Shown: piece by piece, positions 25,832 to 34,207 of the stretch
Numbering within the stretch: position 1 is the stretch's first letter
Layout: every line of letters starts with the position of its first letter
DNA from: Elusimicrobiota bacterium
Lineage (GTDB): Bacteria; Elusimicrobiota; Elusimicrobia; FEN-1173
DNA: 64,000 bases
Direction of reading: 5' to 3'
Assembly (NCBI GenBank): GCA_016722575.1
Contig: JADKIY010000001.1
Location: 620,001 to 684,000 of the forward strand
The notes under the pieces: generated by a model
What the model was told of the DNA's origin: nothing
The model's database searches: none
What the model saw: the letters and a program-made list of their open reading frames with translations, nothing else
Translations under genes and position numbers: made by a program

Positions 25832-26383
25832 ATGACCGCCAAGCGTCTCTTCAACGAAGCCGAGGTCCGCGCCGCCATCGGGGAAATCGCCCGGGGCATT
25901 TATCAGCGCGTTCCCCCGCCGCGCAGCGGCTGGGCCATTGTCGGCATTCAGCGCCGCGGGGTCCCCTTGGCCCAGCGGCTGGCCCGGTCGTTGGAAGAGC
26001 TCGGCGCCCCCGCCCTTCCCGTGGGCTCCCTCGACATCACGTTTTACCGCGACGACATGGGCGAAACCGCCCTCCACCCCGTGGTGCACGAAACCGAACT
26101 CCCCTTTGACTTGTCCGGCAAGATTCTCTTTTTGGTGGACGACGTTCTCTACACCGGGCGGACCATCCGGTCGGCCCTGAACGAACTGATGGATTTCGGC
26201 CGCCCGTCCCGCATTTACTTGGTCGCCCTCGTGGACCGCGGCCACCGGGAACTTCCCATTCAAGCCGACTTCGTCGGAAAAACCGTTCCGACCCAGAAAG
26301 AAGAGCGCGTCGACATCCACTTGACCGAAATCGACGGCGACGACGGCGTGTGGCTGTCCCCCCGGGCGGTGAAAACCGCGTGA
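25832..26383 (+). CDS. pyrR: PyrR bifunctional regulator/uracil phosphoribosyltransferase
   Basis: 183 residues. The PRPP-binding loop ILFLVDDVLYTGRTIRSA (near residue 94) and GIQRRGVPLAQRL (near 36) define PyrR. In Gram-positive bacteria it binds the pyr mRNA with UMP to cause attenuation. I see no obvious attenuator in front of pyrB, because the genes overlap (GTGA). Here it may act upstream or as a uracil phosphoribosyltransferase. It opens the pyr block. Confidence 0.93.
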   Translation: MTAKRLFNEAEVRAAIGEIARGIYQRVPPPRSGWAIVGIQRRGVPLAQRLARSLEELGAPALPVGSLDITFYRDDMGETALHPVVHETELPFDLSGKILFLVDDVLYTGRTIRSALNELMDFGRPSRIYLVALVDRGHRELPIQADFVGKTVPTQKEERVDIHLTEIDGDDGVWLSPRAVKTA

Positions 26384-27366
26384 AAGACCTCCTCGGCCTC
26401 GAATCGCTCACCCCCGCCCAAATCGAGCACATCCTCGACGTGGCGCGGCCCATGAAAAGTTTGTTCACCCGGTCCATCAAAAAAGTCCCCGCGCTCCGGG
26501 GCAAAACCGTCGCCCTCCTTTTTTTTGAAGCGTCGACCCGCACGCGAAGTTCCTTTGAACTCGCCGCCAAGCGGTTGTCCGCCGACACGTTGAGCTTCGC
26601 CTCTTCCACCAGCTCCGTGACCAAGGGCGAATCCCTTCTGGACACGGCCAAAACCTACGAAGCCATGAAGGTGGATTTCATGGTCATCCGCCACGCGGCG
26701 TCGGGCGCGCCCGAGCTGGTCGCCCAGGCGGTCAAAGCCCGGGTGATCAACGCCGGGGACGGCTCCCACGAACACCCGACCCAGGGCCTCTTGGACATTT
26801 ACACGATCTTGGAAAAAAAGAAGCGCATCGACGGCCTGAAAGTCGTCATCGTGGGCGACATCCTCCATTCCCGGGTGGCGCGTTCGAACTTGTGGGGCCT
26901 CACGAAACTGGGCGCCCACGTCACGGTGTGCGGTCCCTCGACCCTCATCCCCGCGGGGTTGTCCGAGGTCTTCGGCCCCAAGGTCAGCGTGTCCACGCGG
27001 CTGGACGAAGCCCTGGAAGGGGCCGACGTCATCAACGTCCTGCGCCTTCAGCGGGAGCGCCAGCAGGGGGATTATTTTCCGACGGTGCGGGAGTACACGG
27101 AACTGTTCGGCCTCAACACCGACCGCCTGCGGAAAGCCAAGCCGGACTGCCTGGTGCTGCACCCCGGCCCCATGAACCGCGGGGTGGAGATTTCCTCGGA
27201 AGTGGCCGACGGTCCCCGGTCCATGATTTTGGAGCAGGTCACCAACGGCATCGCCGTGCGCATGGCCGTCCTCTACGTGTTCGCGAACCCCGAAGGGTTG
27301 CCCGCGACGCCCCCGGACGGCAAGCAGGCCGCCAAGGCCGTGACCGCCCTCAAGGCCCTCGAATGA
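26380..27366 (+). CDS. pyrB: Aspartate carbamoyltransferase catalytic subunit
   Basis: Makes carbamoyl aspartate. 328 residues from GTG 26380, overlapping the pyrR stop; an in-frame GTG at 26350 is less likely given the family N-terminus (LLGLESLTPAQI). Signature FFEASTRTRSSFE near residue 48 binds carbamoyl phosphate. HPGPMNRGVEI near 265 is the conserved aspartate-binding segment. No pyrI is present. It overlaps pyrC (ATGA). Confidence 0.96.
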   Translation: MKDLLGLESLTPAQIEHILDVARPMKSLFTRSIKKVPALRGKTVALLFFEASTRTRSSFELAAKRLSADTLSFASSTSSVTKGESLLDTAKTYEAMKVDFMVIRHAASGAPELVAQAVKARVINAGDGSHEHPTQGLLDIYTILEKKKRIDGLKVVIVGDILHSRVARSNLWGLTKLGAHVTVCGPSTLIPAGLSEVFGPKVSVSTRLDEALEGADVINVLRLQRERQQGDYFPTVREYTELFGLNTDRLRKAKPDCLVLHPGPMNRGVEISSEVADGPRSMILEQVTNGIAVRMAVLYVFANPEGLPATPPDGKQAAKAVTALKALE

Positions 27367-28682
27367 CCAAACCCAATTCCCCCGAAACCCTGCTGATCCG
27401 CGGCGGCCGCTTGATCGACCCCGAAAACCGCCGGGACGGCGAGTTCGACCTCCTGGTCGCGGAGGGGAAAGTGGCCCGGGTCGGCAAAGCCCTGACCGCC
27501 CCGGCGGGCGCCCAGGTGATCGACGCCAAAGGGCTCATCGTCGCCCCGGGGCTGGTGGACATCCACGTCCATCTGCGGGAACCGGGGAACGAAGGCGCCG
27601 AAACCATCGAATCGGGAACCCGGGCCGCGGCGGCCGGCGGCGTGACGAGCGTCGTGGCCATGCCCAACACCCAGCCGCCCATTGACAGCGTGTCGGGCGT
27701 CCGCTTTTTGCTTCGCCGCGCGGCCGAAACGGCCACCGTGCGGGTGTGGCCCACGGGCGCGATCACCGTCGGTCGTTCGGGCGAAAAATTGGCCGAGATC
27801 GGCGCCATGGCCGAGGCCGGGGCCGTCGCCGTCACCGACGACGGCAACGCCGTGCCGGACACGCAGCTTTTGCGTCGGGCCCTGGACTACGCCAAAATGT
27901 TCGATTTGACGGTCATCGAACACGCCGAGGACAAGTCCCTCATGGGGGAGGGCGTGATGAACGAAGGCCCCCTGGCCACGCGCCTCGGGCACAAGGGCAT
28001 TCCCCGCCAGTCGGAGTCCATCGCCATCGCCCGGGACATCGCCCTGGCGGAGCTCACCGGCGCCCACCTGCACGTCACCCACATTTCCACCCGGGAGTCG
28101 GTGGAGTTGATCCGCGCGGCCAAACGCCGCGGCGTCCGCGTGACTTCCGACGCCACCCCGCACCATTTCACGTTGACCGAAGACGCCATCCTCCGCTACG
28201 GGACCAACGCCAAAATGAACCCGCCCCTTCGCACGGAAGCCGACCGGAAGGCGATCATCAACGGCCTGGCCGACGGGACCATCGACGCCATCGCGTCGGA
28301 CCACGCGCCCCACACCCGCGCCTCCAAGGAGCAGGAATTTTCCGCCGCGCCCTTCGGCATCATCGGGTTGGAAACGATCCTTCCTCTGACGGTCACGCAA
28401 CTGATCGAGCCCGGCCACTTGAGCTGGCCCGACGCCATCCGACGACTGTGCAGCGGTCCGGCCAAGGTGTTGAGCCTCCCCGTGGGCGAATTGAGCGAGG
28501 GGCAACCGGCCGACGTCGTGGTCATCGATCCCGCCGAGGAGCGCACGGTGTCCGGCTTCAGTTCGAAAAGTCAAAATTCGCCTTTCCTCGGCTGGACCCT
28601 CCGGGGATTCCCGCAGTTGGTCCTGGTGGAGGGCCGCGTGGTTCTCCGCCGCGAAGCCCTCCGGGCCGCGCCGGCCCGGTAG
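27363..28682 (+). CDS. pyrC: Dihydroorotase
   Basis: Cyclises carbamoyl aspartate to dihydroorotate. 439 residues, class I type. The metal site begins with VDIHVHLREPG near residue 60, followed by ETIESGTRAAAAGGVT. Further metal ligands fall in LHVTHIST and the DHAPH motif near residue 312 (SDHAPHTRASKEQEF). ATG 27363 overlaps the pyrB stop. The next gene starts only 11 bases after the stop. Confidence 0.95.
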   Translation: MTKPNSPETLLIRGGRLIDPENRRDGEFDLLVAEGKVARVGKALTAPAGAQVIDAKGLIVAPGLVDIHVHLREPGNEGAETIESGTRAAAAGGVTSVVAMPNTQPPIDSVSGVRFLLRRAAETATVRVWPTGAITVGRSGEKLAEIGAMAEAGAVAVTDDGNAVPDTQLLRRALDYAKMFDLTVIEHAEDKSLMGEGVMNEGPLATRLGHKGIPRQSESIAIARDIALAELTGAHLHVTHISTRESVELIRAAKRRGVRVTSDATPHHFTLTEDAILRYGTNAKMNPPLRTEADRKAIINGLADGTIDAIASDHAPHTRASKEQEFSAAPFGIIGLETILPLTVTQLIEPGHLSWPDAIRRLCSGPAKVLSLPVGELSEGQPADVVVIDPAEERTVSGFSSKSQNSPFLGWTLRGFPQLVLVEGRVVLRREALRAAPAR

Positions 28683-28693
28683 CCTCTTTTCCC

Positions 28694-30298
28694 TTGGCGA
28701 CGAGCGCCGGTCCCGTTCGGTCCTGGGCGGGGGGGGTCTTCGTCGGGGTCGTCTTGGTGCTCCTCTATTTCGTCTACCGCGCTTTTCCCGACGCGCTCCG
28801 CAATTACGACGGCCTCATGTTTTCCAGCGTCATATCCGAGGAAAGCGGGATGTGGCGGTCGGAAATGTGGGCTTACGGTGCGCACTATCTTTTTAATCCC
28901 GTGGCCTGGGTCTTCCACAAAGGGCTTTTATCGTTGGGCGTTCAGCAACGTGGTTTTGTGACCGTCTTGCAACTGAATGCAATGCTCGCGTCGCTGACGG
29001 TGGCCGTCGTTTGGGTTTGCTTGAAGGATGTTACCAACAATGTTTTTGCGTCGGCGCTCATGGCCCTCGTGGTCGGTCACAGCTTTCACTTTTGGTCCCG
29101 GGCGGTGGAATGCTCGGTCTACGCGTTGCATCTTTTTTCCGCCGCCATGGTTTTTTGGTCCTTGTGGCGAGAACGAAAGTGCCCCACGCGGGGGTCGCTG
29201 TTCGTGTTGGGTTTGTCTTTGGCCGTGGCCGTCTTAACGCATATCTCGACGGTTTTTTGGGCTCCGGGGGTGGCGTTGGCCGTGGGTTTTCCCAATCGAT
29301 GGAAGCGCGCGTTGGTCGTGACGGGGGGGGGCGCGTTGGCGGTGTTCCTTCTTTTTTCCATCACTTACGGCATACACGACCTCCAAAGTTTTATAGAGGT
29401 GTATCGACAGGCGGGTCGTGTGGGCCCGTTGGCGTTCGGTACGTCGGCGGGGCAACCGATGTGGGCCCCGCGGCAGAAAATAGAATTTTTGGCCCGCGGG
29501 CTTTTGGGGGCGCTGTGGGCGCTGCCCCGTCCGTGGACCGGTTTGCAGGCGGTGGCGGCGTTCGGGGCTTTGGGCGGGGCGGCCGGCTTGCTCGCCTTGA
29601 TATTCCGTCGAACGAATTGCTTCGCGACGGTCCGAGAAAACAAGGGTCTGCTGCTCGGAAGCGGTCTGAGCTTCCTTGGGGTGTTCTTCCTTCAATGGGT
29701 TCTTTGGGCCGATGAGGAAACGAAATTCTCCGTTCTCGTCCTTCCGGTCGCGCTGGCGGTGGGAATCCTGGCCCGTCCTCTCTTGGCGGACAAGCCATTT
29801 TCTCGATCGGCGCGATCGGCGTTGTTGGTCCTCTGGATTGGAACGTTCGTCTTGAATTTGACAGCGGCCATCGTGCCCGGCAGCCGGTTGGAGAACAACC
29901 CCGCCTTGGTCCGAGCGCTTTTCGTCCGGGCCCACACCCCACCGAACGCCGTGGTCCTCATCAACGGCGGCTTCCTCCGGCTTTATCTCCCGGGGAACGC
30001 GGGGCGCGAGGCGGTGGATTTGGCTTACCCCTTGATTCTGACTTCAAAGTCCGAGGCGATGGCTTTTGTGGAGGGCCGGCTTCGCTCGGCGGTCGCGGCC
30101 GGCCGTCCCGTTTTTGCCGTCTCCGAGGTGGTGGACCGATCCCGTTGGCCTCCGCCCGGCGGCGGGCGCGGGCTGGACACCGGGGACCACGACCGGCTAC
30201 TCGCGCCTTTTGAAGTCGCGGAAGCCGCGCGTCTGAGCGATTGGTCGCTCTACGCCCTTCGCCCCCGCCCCGCGCCGGGCCGGACCGGCCGCCCGTGA
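28694..30298 (+). CDS. Large polytopic membrane protein, GT-C-like, inserted in pyr operon
   Basis: 534 residues from a TTG at 28694, with no clear ribosome site, so the start is uncertain. About ten to eleven hydrophobic helices span residues 12-400. The first periplasmic loop carries NYDGLMFSSVISEE, an acidic motif placed like that of GT-C lipid-dependent glycosyltransferases. The C-terminal 130 residues are soluble (VVLINGGFLRLYLPG, then VFAVSEVVDRS). GT-C membership is inference. It lies between pyrC and pyrD and overlaps pyrD by four bases, so it is expressed with pyrimidine genes. Codon use appears slightly less GC-biased than in its neighbours. Confidence 0.55.
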   Translation: MATSAGPVRSWAGGVFVGVVLVLLYFVYRAFPDALRNYDGLMFSSVISEESGMWRSEMWAYGAHYLFNPVAWVFHKGLLSLGVQQRGFVTVLQLNAMLASLTVAVVWVCLKDVTNNVFASALMALVVGHSFHFWSRAVECSVYALHLFSAAMVFWSLWRERKCPTRGSLFVLGLSLAVAVLTHISTVFWAPGVALAVGFPNRWKRALVVTGGGALAVFLLFSITYGIHDLQSFIEVYRQAGRVGPLAFGTSAGQPMWAPRQKIEFLARGLLGALWALPRPWTGLQAVAAFGALGGAAGLLALIFRRTNCFATVRENKGLLLGSGLSFLGVFFLQWVLWADEETKFSVLVLPVALAVGILARPLLADKPFSRSARSALLVLWIGTFVLNLTAAIVPGSRLENNPALVRALFVRAHTPPNAVVLINGGFLRLYLPGNAGREAVDLAYPLILTSKSEAMAFVEGRLRSAVAAGRPVFAVSEVVDRSRWPPPGGGRGLDTGDHDRLLAPFEVAEAARLSDWSLYALRPRPAPGRTGRP

Positions 30299-31380
30299 TT
30301 TATTCCCGGTTCTTGAAGCCCGTTCTCTTTCGGCTGCCGCCGGAGGCGGCCCACAGGCTCGGGATGGCCGCCCTCCGGGCGGCCGCCCCCCTCGCGCGTC
30401 TGGGGCGTTTTTGCCGCGTGGACGATCCGCGCCTCGCCGTCTCGATCGGGACCGGGGCGGACGCGCTTGTTTTTCCCAATCCCGTCGGCTTGGCGGCCGG
30501 GTTCGACAAGGACGGGGTGGCCCTCGCCGGATTGGCGGCCCTGGGGTTCGGATTTCTGGAGGCCGGCACGGTCACGCCGCGCCCCCAGCCGGGAAACGAA
30601 CGTCCGCGGCTGTGGCGCTTTCCGGCCCAACGGGCGCTGATCAATCGGATGGGGTTCAACAACGAGGGGGTCGACGCCCTGTCGGCGCGATGGCGCCGGA
30701 CGCCCCCCTTGGGAATTCCCGTCGGGGCCAACATCGGCAAAAATAAGGACACCCCCAACGACCGCGCTGTGGAGGATTATTTGGCCGGGGTCGTACGGTT
30801 GTTTGACCGGGCCGATTTTTTCGTCGTCAACGTGAGTTCGCCCAACACCCCCGGCCTTCGGAATCTCCTGGCCCTGGATCAATTGGGTCCGTTGCTCGGC
30901 GCCCTGCGGGCCCGGGTGGATCAATTGATGGTCGAGCGGAGAAAACCCAAACGCCCCCTCTTGTTTGTCAAAATATCCCCGGACGACCAACCGGGGGAAT
31001 CCCTGGTGGACACGGTGGTCGCCGCGGGGTTCGACGGCATCGTCGCCACCAACACCACCCGCGACCGGGGGGGCCTACCGTCGGACGCTCCGGCCGAGGG
31101 GGGCTTAAGCGGGGAGCCCCTGCGTGCCCGCTCCACCGAAATCGTTCGGCGGCTTTTCCGGGCGGCCCGGGGGCGGTTGGCCATCATCGGGGCGGGCGGG
31201 GTGTTTGACGCCGCCGACGCGCTGGAGAAAATTCAAGCCGGGGCGTCCCTCGTTGAAATCTACACCGGTTTTGTTTACGGCGGCCCGGGGATTGTCCGGG
31301 GCATCAACCAAGGATTGATCGACACCTTGAAGGATCAAAAAATGGATTCCATACAAAACGCCGTGGGGAGCCGGGCGTGA
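30295..31380 (+). CDS. pyrD: Dihydroorotate dehydrogenase, quinone-dependent (class 2)
   Basis: Membrane-associated FMN enzyme oxidising dihydroorotate to orotate. 361 residues from GTG 30295. The amphipathic N-terminal region (YSRFLKPVLFRLPPEAAHRLGM) is the class 2 membrane-binding extension. NVSSPNTPGLR near residue 180 carries the catalytic Ser of class 2 enzymes. NPVGLAAGFDKDG and GAGGVFDAADA bind FMN. The class explains why no pyrK is needed. It overlaps pyrF (GTGA). Confidence 0.95.
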   Translation: MIYSRFLKPVLFRLPPEAAHRLGMAALRAAAPLARLGRFCRVDDPRLAVSIGTGADALVFPNPVGLAAGFDKDGVALAGLAALGFGFLEAGTVTPRPQPGNERPRLWRFPAQRALINRMGFNNEGVDALSARWRRTPPLGIPVGANIGKNKDTPNDRAVEDYLAGVVRLFDRADFFVVNVSSPNTPGLRNLLALDQLGPLLGALRARVDQLMVERRKPKRPLLFVKISPDDQPGESLVDTVVAAGFDGIVATNTTRDRGGLPSDAPAEGGLSGEPLRARSTEIVRRLFRAARGRLAIIGAGGVFDAADALEKIQAGASLVEIYTGFVYGGPGIVRGINQGLIDTLKDQKMDSIQNAVGSRA

Positions 31381-32057
31381 AGCGGGGGGGCCTGATCGCC
31401 GCCCTGGACGTCGACGCCCCGGCCGAGGCCCGGGCGTTCGTGGATCGGATGGGCCCGGCGGTGGATTTTTACAAGGTGGCGCCCACGATGACCCTCAAAG
31501 ACCCCGGTTTATTGGCGTGGTTGGCGGCCCGGGGCAAAAAAACATTTCTCGACTGCAAATGGTACGATATCCCCTCCCAGGTTCAGCGCTCCGTTCAGAC
31601 GGCGGGGGAGCTGGGCGTGACCGCCGTGACCATCCACACGAGCGCGGGCACGGCGGTCATGAAAGCGGCCCTGACGCCCGCCCGTCGGCCCTGGGTGTGG
31701 GGCGTCACGGTCTTGACCAGCCTGGGGGCCCGGGACATTCAGGAAGTCGGCGTCGAGGTCCCGCCCGCCGACCAGGTGCTTCGGTTGGCGCGTCTGGCCC
31801 AGGCGGCCGGCGTGGACGGGTTGGTCTGTTCGCCCCAGGAAGTCTCGCTTTTGCGAAAAAACGGAATCACCGTGACCCTGGTCACGCCGGGCATTCGGTT
31901 CGGCGGGACCGTCGGGGGGGACCAGCAGCGGACCGCCACCCCCGGCGAAGCCTGGTCGGCCGGGGCGGATTACATCGTGGTCGGCCGGAGCCTGTTGGAA
32001 GCGGCGGACCCGGCGGCCACCGCCAAAAAAATATTGGACGAGCGACCTTCTTCATGA
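31377..32057 (+). CDS. pyrF: Orotidine 5'-phosphate decarboxylase
   Basis: Makes UMP. 226 residues from GTG 31377. The catalytic DxKxxD signature appears as FLDCKWYDIPSQV near residue 57. VTPGIRF and ADYIVVGRSLLEA form the phosphate-binding end of the barrel. Overlaps with pyrD and pyrE on both sides indicate tight coupling. Confidence 0.95.
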   Translation: MKRGGLIAALDVDAPAEARAFVDRMGPAVDFYKVAPTMTLKDPGLLAWLAARGKKTFLDCKWYDIPSQVQRSVQTAGELGVTAVTIHTSAGTAVMKAALTPARRPWVWGVTVLTSLGARDIQEVGVEVPPADQVLRLARLAQAAGVDGLVCSPQEVSLLRKNGITVTLVTPGIRFGGTVGGDQQRTATPGEAWSAGADYIVVGRSLLEAADPAATAKKILDERPSS

Positions 32058-32596
32058 ACCGACCGGAATTGGCCAAAACCATTTACAACGCCTGCAACAT
32101 CAAGGGCACTTTCCGCCTTCGAAGCGGGCAAATCAGTTCGGAGTATTTCGACAAGTACCTGCTCGAATCCCGCCCGGAAATTCTGAAGGCCGTGGCCGAG
32201 GAAATGTCCGCCCTGGTCCCGGCCGAAACGCGGATTTTGGCGGGGTTGGAAATGGGGGGAATCCCGGTGGCGACGGCGATCTCCTTTCGCACCGGGTTGC
32301 CGGTCATTTTCGTCCGGAAAAAGGCCAAGGACTACGGCACCTGCAAATTGGCCGAAGGCATCGATTTTAAAGGCCAGCGCGTCACGGTGGTGGAGGACGT
32401 GGTCACCACCGGCGGCGCCATTATCGACGGGGTGAAGGCCCTTCGGGACCAAGGCGCGATCGTTCGCGACGTTCTGTGCGTGATCGACCGGGAGTCCGGC
32501 GGGGCCGCGAAACTGGCCGAGATCGGCCTGGCCCTGCGACCCCTTTACCGGGCTTCGGAATTAAGGACCGCGGCCGGCGTGCCGGCCGCGAGTTAG
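32054..32596 (+). CDS. pyrE: Orotate phosphoribosyltransferase
   Basis: Adds PRPP to orotate. 180 residues. The PRPP loop is VTVVEDVVTTGGAIIDGV near residue 111. FRLRSGQISSEYFDKY near 20 and FVRKKAKDYGT near 88 are family motifs. ATG 32054 overlaps the pyrF stop. It closes the pyr block; purM follows 28 bases later. Confidence 0.95.
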   Translation: MNRPELAKTIYNACNIKGTFRLRSGQISSEYFDKYLLESRPEILKAVAEEMSALVPAETRILAGLEMGGIPVATAISFRTGLPVIFVRKKAKDYGTCKLAEGIDFKGQRVTVVEDVVTTGGAIIDGVKALRDQGAIVRDVLCVIDRESGGAAKLAEIGLALRPLYRASELRTAAGVPAAS

Positions 32597-32624
32597 GATC
32601 CCCACTTAGAAAGAGAGCGTTTCC

Positions 32625-33593
32625 ATGGCAAAAACTTCCTGGACCTATAAGAAAGCGGGCGTGGACATCGACGCGGGCGACGCGCTGGTGGACCGCATCC
32701 GCAAAAAACTTCCGGCCATCGGCGATTTCGCCGGCCTGTTCCCCCTGCCCAAGGGGCTGAAGAAACCCTACCTCGTGGGTTGCACCGACGGCGTGGGAAC
32801 CAAGCTCAAGATCGCCCAGGACCTGGACGTGCACGACACCATCGGCATCGACCTGGTGGCCATGAACGTCAACGACCTGATTTGTTGCGGCGCCCGGCCG
32901 TTGTTTTTCCTGGACTATTTTGCCGCCGGGAAGCTGGAAGTCGACGTCGCCGAAAAAGTGATCGGCGGCATGATTGACGGCTGCCGCCAGGCCGGCTGCG
33001 CCTTGATCGGCGGGGAAACCGCCGAAATGCCCGGCATGTACCCGCCCGGCGAATACGACTTGGCGGGGTTCGCCGTGGGCGTCGTGGACGACCGCGATCG
33101 CGTGCGCAACGAGAAGATCCGGCCCGGGGACGTCCTCTTGGGCCTCCCCTCCTCCGGCGTCCACTCCAACGGGTACTCCCTGGTGCGGGTTCTGTTCCGG
33201 GGAGCGGACCTGAAAAAATGGGGGAAAGCCCTCCTGGCCCCCACCACGATCTACGTGAAACCGGTCCTGGCGGCCCTTCGGAAGTACCCGGGCGCCATCA
33301 AAGGCCTCGCCCACATCACCGGCGGCGGGCTCTTGGAAAACGTGCCGCGCTTTTTGCCCAAGAATGCCGACGCGGTGTTCCACGTGGCCACCTGGCCCCT
33401 GCCCCCGGTGTTCGCGGAAATTCGCCGCCGGGGCAACGTGGCCGACGAAGAAATGTTCCGCACCTTCAACATGGGCTTGGGCATGGTCTTGGCCGTGGCG
33501 CCGGAAAAAGCCGACGCTGTACGCAAAGCCCTGGCGCCCTGTTTTGAAGTGGGCCGCGTGGAAGCGGGCCGTCGCCGGGTCCGTCTGGCTTGA
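32625..33593 (+). CDS. purM: Phosphoribosylformylglycinamidine cyclo-ligase (AIR synthetase)
   Basis: 322 residues. It has the family N-terminus SWTYKKAGVDIDAGDALVDRI, VGCTDGVGTKLKIA near residue 47, and the catalytic segments LIGGETAEMPGMY near 127 and GLPSSGVHSNGYSLVR near 168. GAGAG precedes the ATG. It resumes the purine set after the pyr genes. The stop overlaps the purN start. Confidence 0.95.
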   Translation: MAKTSWTYKKAGVDIDAGDALVDRIRKKLPAIGDFAGLFPLPKGLKKPYLVGCTDGVGTKLKIAQDLDVHDTIGIDLVAMNVNDLICCGARPLFFLDYFAAGKLEVDVAEKVIGGMIDGCRQAGCALIGGETAEMPGMYPPGEYDLAGFAVGVVDDRDRVRNEKIRPGDVLLGLPSSGVHSNGYSLVRVLFRGADLKKWGKALLAPTTIYVKPVLAALRKYPGAIKGLAHITGGGLLENVPRFLPKNADAVFHVATWPLPPVFAEIRRRGNVADEEMFRTFNMGLGMVLAVAPEKADAVRKALAPCFEVGRVEAGRRRVRLA

Positions 33594-34207
33594 CCGATCC
33601 GGGCGCGATCGGCCTCGGCGTCCTCGTCTCCGGCGGGGGGTCCAATTTCGAAGCCTTGGCCGTGGCGGCCCGGGAGGGGCGCATCCCCGGGGGGGAATTT
33701 CGCCTGCTGATTTCGAACAAACCGGCCGTGGGCGCCCTCGACCGGGCCCGGCGGTTGGGCATCGAGGCGCTGGTCCTGGAGCCCCGGGAATTCCCCGACC
33801 GCGCGGCGTTTTACGAACGGGTGGCCGCGGAGTTCGAGCGGCGCGGGGTTCAACTGGTGTGCCTGGCCGGTTTCCTGCTCAAGGTCGAACCCAATTTCAT
33901 CGCTAAATTTCGCGGCCGGATTTTGAACATCCACCCGGCCCTGTTGCCCCACTACGGCGGCGCGGGCATGTACGGCCATCACGTGCACGAAGCGGTGATC
34001 AAAGCCGGCGAACGGGAATCGGGTTGCACGGTGCACATCGTGGACGAGGAATTCGACCACGGGCCCATCCGGATGCAGTCCCGGGTGTCCGTTTTGCCCG
34101 TGGACACGCCGGACTCCCTGGCGGCCCGGGTGCTGGCCCAGGAACACAAGCTCTACCCGGAGGCGGTGCGCCGCGAGGTGGAGTATTTGCGAAAGGGACT
34201 CTCATGA
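33590..34207 (+). CDS. purN: Phosphoribosylglycinamide formyltransferase
   Basis: Folate-dependent GAR transformylase. 205 residues from TTG 33590, overlapping the purM stop. It has LVSGGGSNFEAL (phosphate loop), the catalytic NIHPALLPHYGG near residue 115 and the His/Asp in VHIVDEEFDHGPI near 150. This PurN is the only GAR transformylase visible; no purT is present in the window. Confidence 0.94.
   Translation: MTDPGAIGLGVLVSGGGSNFEALAVAAREGRIPGGEFRLLISNKPAVGALDRARRLGIEALVLEPREFPDRAAFYERVAAEFERRGVQLVCLAGFLLKVEPNFIAKFRGRILNIHPALLPHYGGAGMYGHHVHEAVIKAGERESGCTVHIVDEEFDHGPIRMQSRVSVLPVDTPDSLAARVLAQEHKLYPEAVRREVEYLRKGLS

Noticed and set aside
26350..26379. Upstream GTG start for pyrB
   Set aside because: It would add ten non-conserved residues and overlap pyrR by 34 bases; GTG 26380 fits the family N-terminus and the local GTGA overlap pattern.
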